From the NCBI GenBank assembly GCA_020161775.1, contig JAIUOW010000016.1:1-64000 (forward strand): 64,000 nucleotides of DNA. The letters run 5' to 3'. Shown here piece after piece: positions 17,421 to 24,607 of this stretch; position 1 is the first letter of the stretch, and each line of letters starts with the position of its first letter. The notes under the pieces were generated by a model. That model was not told the origin of the DNA, did no database searches, and worked only from the letters and a program-made list of their open reading frames with translations. The DNA comes from Pseudomonadota bacterium. Its GTDB lineage: Bacteria > Pseudomonadota > Gammaproteobacteria > Burkholderiales > Burkholderiaceae_C. A program made the translations under genes and the position numbers.

Positions 17421-18659
17421 CTAGCTGGCAGTTACCGCATGCAGAAACTTGTCCACACAGTCAGCCCAGTGCTCCATCATGATTCGTCGTTGCGGCAGTT
17501 GTCTGCTGTGGTCATAGGCGCCCCTGATTTTTCCGCGACTGTGCGCCAGTTGCAGCTCGATGTGATCTGACGGAAACTGTCGTTCATACAACGCGGTTGA
17601 AGCCAGCCCCCTGAATCCATGCCCTGTCATTCTCCCCTTGTAGCCAAGGCGCTCCAACGCTTTCAGGATGGTGTTGTTGCTCATTGGCTTTTTGGGATCC
17701 CGGTCGCCAGGAAAAATCAGTTCGCCGCCGCCGGACACCAGTTGCAGTGTCCTGAGCACCTGAATGGCCTGAGGCGCAAGCGGTACGACATGGAGTCTCT
17801 TCATCTTCATGCGTTCAGCTGGAATTTTCCATTCAGCCTGTTCGAAGTCGATCTCTGACCAACGCGCACCTATGAGTTCCGAGGTTCGAACAAAGGTGAG
17901 CATCAATAACTTTATAGCCAGTCGAGTCTTAGGCGAGCCTTGGTAGGCCTCGACCTTTCTCAAAAGAGTCGGGAGCTCGTCTTCACCAATCCTGGCAAAG
18001 TTCGTCGCTTTGCGTTGCGGCAGCACATCAGAAGGCTTGAAGTCGGCGGCAGGATTTCGGGCCGCCAAGCCTCGTGTGATCGCATAGCGAAATATCTGGC
18101 TACTGGTATCGCGAGCCCGCTTGGCAATGTCCGTCGCACCCCGTCCCTGAATCCGTTCCATCACTTGGACAATGTCTTTGGGCGCGATGTCTTCAATCGG
18201 CATGTGGCCAATGCTGGGGAAAACATTCCGCTCAAGTCGACTCATGACATCGCACGCGTATCGGGCGTGACGGCCAACACTCCAGATGCGGTGCCAGTCC
18301 CTCGCCACCGATTCGAACGAATTTTGAAGGGCAACCCTCAATGCCCGCTTTGCGTCACGACGTTCAGCCGCGGGGTCGACCCCGCTAAGCAACTTCTTGC
18401 GGGCTTCATCACGCGCAGCTCTGGCCTCAGCCAAGGAAACCTTGGGGTAGCTGCCCAACGGGAGCAGTTTCTCCTTGCCCCCGAAGTGGTACTTCCAGCG
18501 CCACGCCCTCAAGCCTGTGGTGGAAACAAGCACGTAGAGGGAGTTGCCATCAGCAACTTTGTAGTCGCGATCGCGCGTAACCAGATTGCGCAGTTGCGCA
18601 TCAGTAAGCTTGCCTTTAAGTTGGCGAGTGCGCCGTTGGTGGGTTTCGATTTCAAGCAT
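17421..18659 (-). CDS. P4-type tyrosine integrase
   Basis: This 412-residue recombinase has the N-terminal DUF4102-like arm-binding domain (LYVLVSTTGLRAWRWKYHFGG, LPLGSYPKVSLAEAR) followed by the catalytic domain. The active-site residues are all present: R258 in FVRTSEL, H290 region, H347 and R350 in GHGFRG, H373 in QLAH, and nucleophile Y382 in GAYDHS. It looks intact. Such integrases usually insert at tRNA or other conserved 3' ends; I cannot see such a target here. It could serve the small island to its left or the prophage to its right. Confidence 0.93.
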   Translation of the reverse strand: MLEIETHQRRTRQLKGKLTDAQLRNLVTRDRDYKVADGNSLYVLVSTTGLRAWRWKYHFGGKEKLLPLGSYPKVSLAEARAARDEARKKLLSGVDPAAERRDAKRALRVALQNSFESVARDWHRIWSVGRHARYACDVMSRLERNVFPSIGHMPIEDIAPKDIVQVMERIQGRGATDIAKRARDTSSQIFRYAITRGLAARNPAADFKPSDVLPQRKATNFARIGEDELPTLLRKVEAYQGSPKTRLAIKLLMLTFVRTSELIGARWSEIDFEQAEWKIPAERMKMKRLHVVPLAPQAIQVLRTLQLVSGGGELIFPGDRDPKKPMSNNTILKALERLGYKGRMTGHGFRGLASTALYERQFPSDHIELQLAHSRGKIRGAYDHSRQLPQRRIMMEHWADCVDKFLHAVTAS

Positions 18660-18685
18660 TTCGGGGTCCTTAATAGACGGAAAAA

Positions 18686-18726
18686 TACCCCGATACAGCT
18701 TTTATCCCTACCCCTTTTAGTACCCC
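18686..18726. repeat. Triple TACCCC repeat upstream of the integrase
   Basis: TACCCC occurs at 18686, 18709 and 18721, and read on the minus strand gives three GGGGTA units just ahead of the integrase start. Spacing is irregular (23 and 12 bases). They may be arm-type integrase or excisionase sites or part of the int promoter. Further right to 18760 there are imperfect GGATATGGACC/GGATCGCTGC repeats. Confidence 0.35.
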
Positions 18727-18771
18727 GTTAGCAGCATGGATCGCTGCGGACGGATATGGACCGCTAAAGAC

Positions 18772-18799
18772 AAAAGGCCCTGACTTGTCAGGGCCTTTT
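18772..18799. terminator. Strong bidirectional terminator at the prophage end
   Basis: AAAAGGCCCTGA and TCAGGGCCTTTT are perfect 12-base arms around a four-base loop, giving A/T tails on both strands. On the minus strand it follows the last lysis-end gene and would stop late prophage transcription before the integrase. Confidence 0.85.
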
Positions 18800-18937
18800 G
18801 CTGCTACGGAAGACCGTTACGGATCTTCACGGACGGGGGTTGGCGGAGAGGGTGTCAGCGTAAAAGCGAGCACTGGCGCGGCCTCCAGACCCACGATATG
18901 GTCGGATGCCTACAAAAATGCCTACGGGCTCAACCGC

Positions 18938-19237
18938 TCAAATCGACGGCTGCGTGAACGACTTTCGCACACGCGGTGCGGGCGGGGCCTGCTTGGGCGC
19001 GGGCGCCTCGGCGACCGGGGGGCAATCCAGACTGAGGAGCCAAACGCCCGGTTCGACCACCCCCACGAGCACCTGAACGACCTTGCCATTCTGGCAGTAC
19101 ACCTGGACCTGGATCCCGTCGGATGACTCGGGCTCGGCGGTGGGAGGTGCGGCTGGTGCGGCTGCGGCCAGAGTCGCTGCGGCATATAGCGCCGCTGTGG
19201 CGCACAGGCCGGGCCGGGTGAGGGCGGAGATCCTCAT
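18938..19237 (-). CDS. Small exported hypothetical protein at the end of the lysis region
   Basis: This 99-residue protein begins MRISALTRPGLC and continues into an alanine-rich hydrophobic segment with an AxA-type cleavage region, so a signal peptide is likely. The mature part is proline-rich at its end. The ATG at 19237 overlaps the preceding stop (ATGA); an upstream in-frame start at 19252 is less likely. It is the last late gene before the terminator. Function is unknown. Confidence 0.65.
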   Translation of the reverse strand: MRISALTRPGLCATAALYAAATLAAAAPAAPPTAEPESSDGIQVQVYCQNGKVVQVLVGVVEPGVWLLSLDCPPVAEAPAPKQAPPAPRVRKSFTQPSI

Positions 19238-19512
19238 GGCTGTCCTTTCCACTTTTCAACAAGCTCATCGAAAGTCGGCGCGGCGCGCGAGGGCCGGCCG
19301 TGCCGCTGCTCGCTCTGTGCATCGTGCTCGGCCGAAGCCGAGCGCATACTTTCCACCCGCGCCACACGGCGATCAGCCAGCGCCTGGCTCACCCGCCCAC
19401 CGCCGTCGCGGTACGCCTCACAAGCCCGCAAGATGTCGGCGAACACGTTGCTGCGCTTGTCGCCGGCCTCGCGCTGGCGGTCGATCCATGTGGTGTGGTC
19501 GAACGCGCCCAT
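19234..19512 (-). CDS. Small hypothetical protein
   Basis: This 92-residue, charged, soluble-looking protein has no recognised domain. Its start codon overlaps the Rz stop (TGATG) and its stop overlaps the next start, so it is translated as part of the coupled lysis operon. The sequence is arginine- and aspartate-rich with predicted helices. Confidence 0.65.
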   Translation of the reverse strand: MGAFDHTTWIDRQREAGDKRSNVFADILRACEAYRDGGGRVSQALADRRVARVESMRSASAEHDAQSEQRHGRPSRAAPTFDELVEKWKGQP

Positions 19513-20102
19513 CAGCGCCCCTGCTCGCCACAGATCGCGGCGCGGTCATTCTTGATGAGCGCCATCAGGGTGTCGATTTCTGCAGCGGCTGTCCCAAGAA
19601 GCCTTCGACCTTCGACAGCCAGGCCGAAGCCTTCGTCAACCAGTCCATATAGGGCTTGGTTTCGATCTGCGATACGCTGGCAGGCAGCGGGGTCGTCTTT
19701 GCTTGCTGCACGGTCTGCGGCGGCGGCGGCGACGGCGTTGTCGTGCACGCGGCGCACGCGCTGCATATCGACAGCATGAGCAGCCTGGAGCGCCAGCTTT
19801 TGGGTGATGAAGCCATCAATGATCTCCTGTTGGGTTCGAGCGTGGGCGGCTTGGCTATTGGCCATGGCCAGGTTGTGAGCCGCTACGAGCTGGAGCCGGT
19901 CGCCCCGGTCCTTCTCGGCCTGGCGCCTGAGATCCGCGATCTGGACCTCTGCCTTGGACAGGCGCACCGTCTGCACGCCCACGGCGCCCAGCAGGCCCAC
20001 CACGACAGCGCCCACGACCCACCAGAGCGTGCCGCCACCGGCAAGGCCAGCCAGCCTGGCGGCCAGACCCAGGGGCGCGACGCTGATGGTCACGAAAGCC
20101 AC
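19512..20102 (-). CDS. Rz-like inner-membrane spanin subunit
   Basis: This 196-residue protein has one N-terminal transmembrane segment (LWWVVGAVVVGLLGAVGVQ, about residues 26-45) followed by a long helical periplasmic region with coiled-coil character. It carries a nested small lipoprotein gene in another frame (19565-19819), which is the diagnostic arrangement of Rz/Rz1. The complex joins inner and outer membranes in the last step of lysis. It overlaps the endolysin gene by 13 bases. Confidence 0.87.
   Translation of the reverse strand: MAFVTISVAPLGLAARLAGLAGGGTLWWVVGAVVVGLLGAVGVQTVRLSKAEVQIADLRRQAEKDRGDRLQLVAAHNLAMANSQAAHARTQQEIIDGFITQKLALQAAHAVDMQRVRRVHDNAVAAAAADRAASKDDPAACQRIADRNQALYGLVDEGFGLAVEGRRLLGTAAAEIDTLMALIKNDRAAICGEQGR
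19565..19819 (-). CDS. Rz1-like outer-membrane lipoprotein spanin, nested in Rz
   Basis: This 84-residue frame lies wholly inside the Rz gene, shifted by one base. It has a short hydrophobic signal (RLLMLSICSACAAC) with a lipobox-type cysteine, followed at once by TTTPSPPPPQ. A proline-rich segment after the lipidated cysteine is typical of o-spanins. Two or three cysteines lie close together, so which is lipidated is uncertain. It is the outer-membrane partner of the Rz-like protein. Confidence 0.82.
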   Translation of the reverse strand: MMASSPKSWRSRLLMLSICSACAACTTTPSPPPPQTVQQAKTTPLPASVSQIETKPYMDWLTKASAWLSKVEGFLGQPLQKSTP

Positions 20103-21052
20103 CTCAAGTACTTGTCAGCCCGGACGAACACGTCCTTCACGTGATGGCGATTGATGTCACACGCGGACCGGTTGCCGTACAGCGGCGCGCGGCTCTTCAT
20201 GCACACGTGCTCGACGTGGCCGAACCACTGGCCCGGGTCACAGCCGGGCTTCAGTGCGCACGCCGTGCGCTCTTTCTCCACCCCACCTCGGCCGCCGTTG
20301 TAGGCCGCGTCCGCGAACTGAAGCGCCGCCATCGCGTCGTCGGCGCGCGGGGCAAAGTAGCGATAGTCGTCGCGCACCTTGAGCACCACGGCGCGCATCT
20401 GCAGGTCAGGCCGGTCGAACACGTTGCCCCAGTTCCAGCCCTTGAGCTGGGGGTATCGGTCAACCATCTCCTGCAGCGCGTCGAAGCGCTCGGTGCCGTC
20501 GGAGCGGTAGGCCCGCGTGATCTGACCCAGGCCGGCGCCCTGCTCGCGCGCGCTCTTCAATTCACTGCGAGGGTTCCAGCATTTCTTCTTCAGCGCAAAG
20601 CACCCGCTCTCATGCTCGATCAGGCCGCCGACGTAGCCATGGTGCGGTGCGTCAAAGAAGTGGGCGACGACCTCGGCGCGCAGGGTTGGCATGTACTGGT
20701 GCGCCTGCGGGGGCACGTAGGTCCGGATGTCCTGCGCATTGGCAGCAGACGCGAAGATGGTCGCAAACGCCAGAAAGAAAATGGCGATGGCGATCAGCGC
20801 CCGCCCTGGGTCAGCAGCAGCAAAGAGCTTTCGCAGGTCGGTGCTGTCACCATAGTCGAGGTAGGCCTTGCGTGCCCAGTGGACGATGGTCAGCACCACG
20901 ATGCCGCGCGCCAGGTAGATGAGCCAGGCCGCACTCTTGAAAATGCCATCCGAGCTGCTGAAGGTGTTGACGAGCAACACGACGACAGCCATCACGAAAA
21001 TGAAGAACGTGCGCTTGCGCATGGCGAGCTTTCGGGCGAGTCGAGCAAACAT
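20090..21052 (-). CDS. Membrane-anchored lytic transglycosylase (endolysin, possibly with holin-like N terminus)
   Basis: This 320-residue protein has three hydrophobic segments at about residues 15-30, 41-60 and 85-105, then a soluble lytic-transglycosylase domain. Catalytic features are E148 in IEHESGC, GLGQI at about 174-178 and AYNGG near 253. Four or more cysteines in the catalytic part suggest disulfides in the periplasm. It would cleave peptidoglycan from the membrane. The three-span N terminus is unusual for an endolysin and resembles a class I holin in layout. It lies just before Rz. Confidence 0.8.
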   Translation of the reverse strand: MFARLARKLAMRKRTFFIFVMAVVVLLVNTFSSSDGIFKSAAWLIYLARGIVVLTIVHWARKAYLDYGDSTDLRKLFAAADPGRALIAIAIFFLAFATIFASAANAQDIRTYVPPQAHQYMPTLRAEVVAHFFDAPHHGYVGGLIEHESGCFALKKKCWNPRSELKSAREQGAGLGQITRAYRSDGTERFDALQEMVDRYPQLKGWNWGNVFDRPDLQMRAVVLKVRDDYRYFAPRADDAMAALQFADAAYNGGRGGVEKERTACALKPGCDPGQWFGHVEHVCMKSRAPLYGNRSACDINRHHVKDVFVRADKYLRWLS

Positions 21053-21061
21053 GGCTGTCTC

Positions 21062-21490
21062 CTACAGGGGTCTCAAATTGAGTTGGGTGTCCTGGGGCAG
21101 TCGCGCCAGCGCGTCCGTGACCTGCGCCAGCCGCATCTGCAACTGCGTCATCTCGGTGCTCAGGCGAGCGACCTCGCGTTCCAGGTACGCGTTCTTGGCG
21201 CTCAGGCCGGCGATCTCCTCGGCGTCCTTGGTGCGACGATCCCAGGCCTCAGCAGCGGCAGCCATGGCCCGGTCGCGCTCAGCGCGCAGCGTACCGATCA
21301 GGTTCTCTTCGGCGCGGTCCTTGGCGATTTCCGTGCTGTCGCGGCTGGTCTTGCGGCGCAGCCACAGTAGGGTAGCGATGAAGCTCGCAGCGGCGCCGAT
21401 GATCCAACTGATCTGGTCACCGTGCGGGGGCGCGGGAAGCGGGGACGCTGGAGGGACGGCAATGGTGGTCACGATCTTGTCCGTGGTCAT
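21062..21490 (-). CDS. Small membrane protein with coiled coil, lysis-linked
   Basis: This 142-residue protein has one transmembrane segment (ISWIIGAAASFIATLLWL) followed by charged residues and a long coiled coil (about residues 60-130). The ATG at 21490 overlaps the stop of the upstream gene (ATGA), so it is preferred to the longer frame. It may be a holin, antiholin or a further spanin-like factor; layout alone does not decide. Confidence 0.65.
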   Translation of the reverse strand: MTTDKIVTTIAVPPASPLPAPPHGDQISWIIGAAASFIATLLWLRRKTSRDSTEIAKDRAEENLIGTLRAERDRAMAAAAEAWDRRTKDAEEIAGLSAKNAYLEREVARLSTEMTQLQMRLAQVTDALARLPQDTQLNLRPL

Positions 21491-21993
21491 GGCGTCACGA
21501 TCTCGCGGTTCAAGCCAGTGCGGTACAGGGCCCAGGCACTGGCCAGGCACATGGTCCACTCCAGGGCGCTACCGGGGGCGAAGCCGCCCACGGCCAAATT
21601 CACAGCAGCCGTGCTGACGAACCATACGGCGAAGCCATAGCTGTTGATGATCAGCGCCCAGATGGGCCTGGCCACCGGGTCAAACAGCCGCCAGTACACC
21701 CCGGCGAAGTGCAGCAAGAACGCCCACGCCCACACGGTCTGATCGGCAATTTGGCGCAACACCGCGTAGGCGTCGCGCTGGAAGGCCAGCGGATCCAGAA
21801 GCGAGGCGAAAGCCCACATCAGCGAAGCATTGGCCAGGATGATGCGGATCGTGGTGGTGTCGGCACAAAGGGCGACGACCTTGATCAGGTTGGTGACTTG
21901 ACCGATGCGCGAGAGCCCAGCTTGGGTATCTTGCGTTCGTAGGTGGCGAAGGTGGTCCAGCAACATGATCAGGTCCGATGCCTGAATCTTCAT
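21487..21993 (-). CDS. Multi-spanning membrane protein, candidate holin
   Basis: This 168-residue protein has about four hydrophobic segments (RIILANASLMWAFASLL, VWAWAFLLHFAGVYW, IWALIINSYGFAVWFV, LEWTMCLASAWALYR). The first 45 residues are soluble. It is the first membrane protein of the lysis cassette and is coupled to the next gene. A holin or pore-forming role is plausible from position and topology. Confidence 0.6.
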   Translation of the reverse strand: MKIQASDLIMLLDHLRHLRTQDTQAGLSRIGQVTNLIKVVALCADTTTIRIILANASLMWAFASLLDPLAFQRDAYAVLRQIADQTVWAWAFLLHFAGVYWRLFDPVARPIWALIINSYGFAVWFVSTAAVNLAVGGFAPGSALEWTMCLASAWALYRTGLNREIVTP

Positions 21994-22031
21994 TGCGGGC
22001 GCGGCGCGCGCGCTCGGGTGTTTTCCGAGTT

Positions 22032-22376
22032 CTACCGCCGCGCCACCGCAATCATCACCTTCGCCAGCGTTCCAATGGCCTTGATGACGGTGTTGAGGCG
22101 CTCCAGGACGGCCACCACGAGCTTCTGCCGGGAATCCAGCGATGAGCGGTAGTTCGAGTAGGCCTTTGAGGCGAAGAAGTCGCGCGCGTCACTCAGGCTG
22201 AGCGACAACCCCAGGGGATACGCAGTGCTTGCGTGGATGGCCAGCTCACCGGCCTGGTTGATCAGGTCCTGCGAAAAGCCTTCGCGTTCCTTCTGAAATG
22301 CAGGGAAGAGCGCGAAATCGGGCCGGGTGTTTCGGCCCGGCCTCCTCGTGCGGCCAGAACACCAGCCCTTCATCAT
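22032..22376 (-). CDS. Tail-region protein, likely read by frameshift from the 22246-23010 gene
   Basis: The protein-like part runs from about PDFALFPAFQKEREGF to the stop, with two helical stretches (SLDSRQKLVVAVLERLN, AIGTLAKVMIAVARR). An ATG-ATG pair at 22376/22373 could start it, but no Shine-Dalgarno sequence is visible and the first 18 residues look like shadow translation. Joining it in the +1 frame to the upstream gene near 22335 gives one smooth protein. It may thus be the extension of a tail assembly chaperone, or the product of an indel. Confidence 0.5.
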   Translation of the reverse strand: MMKGWCSGRTRRPGRNTRPDFALFPAFQKEREGFSQDLINQAGELAIHASTAYPLGLSLSLSDARDFFASKAYSNYRSSLDSRQKLVVAVLERLNTVIKAIGTLAKVMIAVARR

Positions 22377-23010
22377 CGACACCACACACAAAGAAGTGCT
22401 GCAGCGCGGTGCGATGGCGCTCCCACGCAAGCTGGAGTTCCTCGAATTCCGACTCGGGCATGGCCATGAGCGCAGCGATGCGGCTCTTCCCCCACTCAAG
22501 TAGCTCGATGTCCGTCATGGCCGTGTAGTCGGGCTCCGGCGCGCCGGCGGCGTGGACCTGAAATGCGATGACCCCGACGAGCCATTGGCCCCGGTTCTCG
22601 CATGAGCGCTCCAGCAACTCCGCGTGCACACCCAACAGCGGGCGCAGGACGCGTTGCACACCCGCGACCTCGCCCAGCTTGACCTCGGCCGGCGCCGGGA
22701 GATCTTTGTCGAACATAAGGTAGTCCGACAGCGCCGCCTCGCCGACGGCAAAGTCCGCGCCGGTATCGGACACCTGTGAGAGGTAGTGGCACACCAGCCG
22801 CGCGCGCTCTTCCACCGTCCACAGCCGGGGATCGGTGACATAGCCCGGCGCCGGCGCGGTGGCACCGCTGGCGACAAAGCGAAGGAACTCCGTGGTCGTT
22901 GCCTCGTGCCGGTCAGCGGGAAGGCGGCACACCGCGCTGGCTTCGGCCAATGTGATCTCGCGGAGCTGGACAGCCACGCGCTTGCTGCGAAATACAGGGA
23001 ACAGGATCAT
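22246..23010 (-). CDS. Tail-region protein, candidate tail assembly chaperone
   Basis: This 254-residue protein starts MILFPVFRSKRVAVQLREI at an ATG four bases after the previous stop begins (TGATCATG). The N-terminal two thirds resemble conserved phage tail proteins in style (LPADRHEATTTEFLRFVAS, DPRLWTVEERARLVCHYL), but I cannot name the family firmly. The last 30 residues are arginine- and proline-rich and look out of frame, suggesting a shift into the 22032-22376 frame. It follows the sheath and tail genes. Confidence 0.6.
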   Translation of the reverse strand: MILFPVFRSKRVAVQLREITLAEASAVCRLPADRHEATTTEFLRFVASGATAPAPGYVTDPRLWTVEERARLVCHYLSQVSDTGADFAVGEAALSDYLMFDKDLPAPAEVKLGEVAGVQRVLRPLLGVHAELLERSCENRGQWLVGVIAFQVHAAGAPEPDYTAMTDIELLEWGKSRIAALMAMPESEFEELQLAWERHRTALQHFFVCGVDDEGLVFWPHEEAGPKHPARFRALPCISEGTRRLFAGPDQPGR

Positions 23011-23012
23011 GA

Positions 23013-23831
23013 TCAGCGGCGTGAGCCGGCCCAGTCTGCTTTGTCGATGGCGGTGAGCGTGGCGAGCGATAGCGTCATCGCACCGGCGATGAGATTGCCC
23101 TTGCGGTCGCGCGGCCCCGTGAGGGGATACGGGATCGTCTCGATCACCACGGGGCGGAAGAGCTTGTTGGCATAGGCCATGCCCAGGATCTGCGGCGCCT
23201 CGGACGGGTAGACCGTGCGCCAGCCCTTTTCTGCATTGCTGTCCAGCGTGTTGCCCACCAGCCCCTGCGATGACAGCACCTTTGGCAAGGCCCATTGCAT
23301 GAGCTGGTCCATCGGCGCCTCAACTTCGGTCGTCGCGTCGTACAGCGCGCGAAAGTGCGCAGTGACGTTCAGGCGTAGCGGTGGCATGCCGGAGAACACC
23401 TGGGTCGAGTTCAGTTTCGTGACGGCCGTGCGGCCTTCAAGCGTCTTGAGCTGGCTGTTGGCCTGGCTAATCTGTCCGCCGAGGAAGCTGTCCGAACCGA
23501 AGCGTTCCTGCAGCGAATTGAGGATGGCGTCGAAGCCCCCGGTCTGGAACATGGATGACAGGCTGGACAGCTTGGCGTCCGCCGTCTGGTTCTCGAATGG
23601 CGAGGTCCAGTTGGCCGTCTGTTCGAGCTGGCCATCCGTCAGCGGCGCCTGTACCTCCACGGATCCAGGCTCGCGCTCCCATCGCACATTGGTCCCCTCC
23701 ACAATGCGGCGGACCGGGAAGAAACTGGCGATCAGGTGACGTGACAACCCCGTCCAGTCGGATGACAGGACGGGGTTGCTTGGGCCGGTGGACTGCCCGG
23801 AGTAAGCCCCCAGGCGGTCAATACTGGGCAT
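23013..23831 (-). CDS. Baseplate or tail-tube-associated structural protein
   Basis: This 272-residue protein is probably a virion component from position after the sheath gene. The C-terminal half (PPLRLNVTAHFRALYDA, then GPRDRKGNLI and LSLATLTAIDKADW) has the beta-rich style of tube-cap or baseplate proteins of contractile tails. No catalytic motif is visible. Alternatives are a tail-completion or tube-initiator protein. Confidence 0.5.
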   Translation of the reverse strand: MPSIDRLGAYSGQSTGPSNPVLSSDWTGLSRHLIASFFPVRRIVEGTNVRWEREPGSVEVQAPLTDGQLEQTANWTSPFENQTADAKLSSLSSMFQTGGFDAILNSLQERFGSDSFLGGQISQANSQLKTLEGRTAVTKLNSTQVFSGMPPLRLNVTAHFRALYDATTEVEAPMDQLMQWALPKVLSSQGLVGNTLDSNAEKGWRTVYPSEAPQILGMAYANKLFRPVVIETIPYPLTGPRDRKGNLIAGAMTLSLATLTAIDKADWAGSRR

Positions 23832-23845
23832 GGGTCAGCCGATGA

Positions 23846-24583
23846 TCACAGGCCCGAGCGGGCGCGAATCTTCATGGACTTGGCGCGGCGCATCTTTGCG
23901 GATGAGCTGTGGGCCTTGCGGCGCGCCTTGCGGATAGCGACCTTCTGGCCGGCGGACAGCACCACACGACCGCTCACGCGCTTCATGATGCGAACCTTGC
24001 GACCGCCGCGAACCACGACCTTTTTCTTGTACACCGCGTCCAGCACCGCGTCGAACAGCGATGCGCTCGATTCAGCGTCGAAGGCGAAGGCGTCCACGTC
24101 GTCCATGGACTCGTCTTCGCCCTGGGGCAGCGCGCCTTTGATGAACTCCAGCACGCGGCCGGCCGCTTCGTCGCTGTTTTCTTCCAGCAGCGCCAAAGCG
24201 TCCGCTTCGGCCACGCCCTTGCCCACCAGATAGTCGAAGGCGTTTTCGAGCGCCACGGAGATCAGCGCGGCCTCCTCGTCGGTCAGCTCGCCGTCCTTGT
24301 TGTCGTCAGCGATGCCCACGAGCAGCGCGAACAGGCGGTCGGCCATGGTTTCGCCCTGGTCCAGATCACCTGCCTCAGTTTCGGCCCACTGCTGGATCGC
24401 GGCGGCCACGGCCAGGCGAATGTCGGCCTCCAGGTAACTCTCGGCGGCGTCAAGAACGCCCGCCGGCTTGTCGTCCTTCGGAGGCAACGCCGAATCGAGC
24501 ACGGGCTTGGCGACGGGCGGCTTCTGTTGGGCAAAGGCGCCCAGTCGAGCGAGCGCTTGTTTTGCGGGGTGGCTGGCGAACAT
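23846..24583 (-). CDS. Tail-region protein with an EF-hand loop and a polycationic C terminus
   Basis: This 245-residue protein has three zones: an acidic helical body, a perfect EF-hand-type calcium loop at residues 93-104 (DDNKDGELTDEE, with D1, N3, D5, G6, L8, E12), and a strongly basic tail from about residue 190 rich in Lys and Arg (KARRKAHSSSAKMRRAKSMK). It lies directly after the sheath gene. It may bind DNA, RNA or an acidic tail surface. The family is not recognised. Confidence 0.6.
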   Translation of the reverse strand: MFASHPAKQALARLGAFAQQKPPVAKPVLDSALPPKDDKPAGVLDAAESYLEADIRLAVAAAIQQWAETEAGDLDQGETMADRLFALLVGIADDNKDGELTDEEAALISVALENAFDYLVGKGVAEADALALLEENSDEAAGRVLEFIKGALPQGEDESMDDVDAFAFDAESSASLFDAVLDAVYKKKVVVRGGRKVRIMKRVSGRVVLSAGQKVAIRKARRKAHSSSAKMRRAKSMKIRARSGL

Positions 24584-24607
24584 GTTGGGACTCCTCTGTC
24601 TGTTGCG

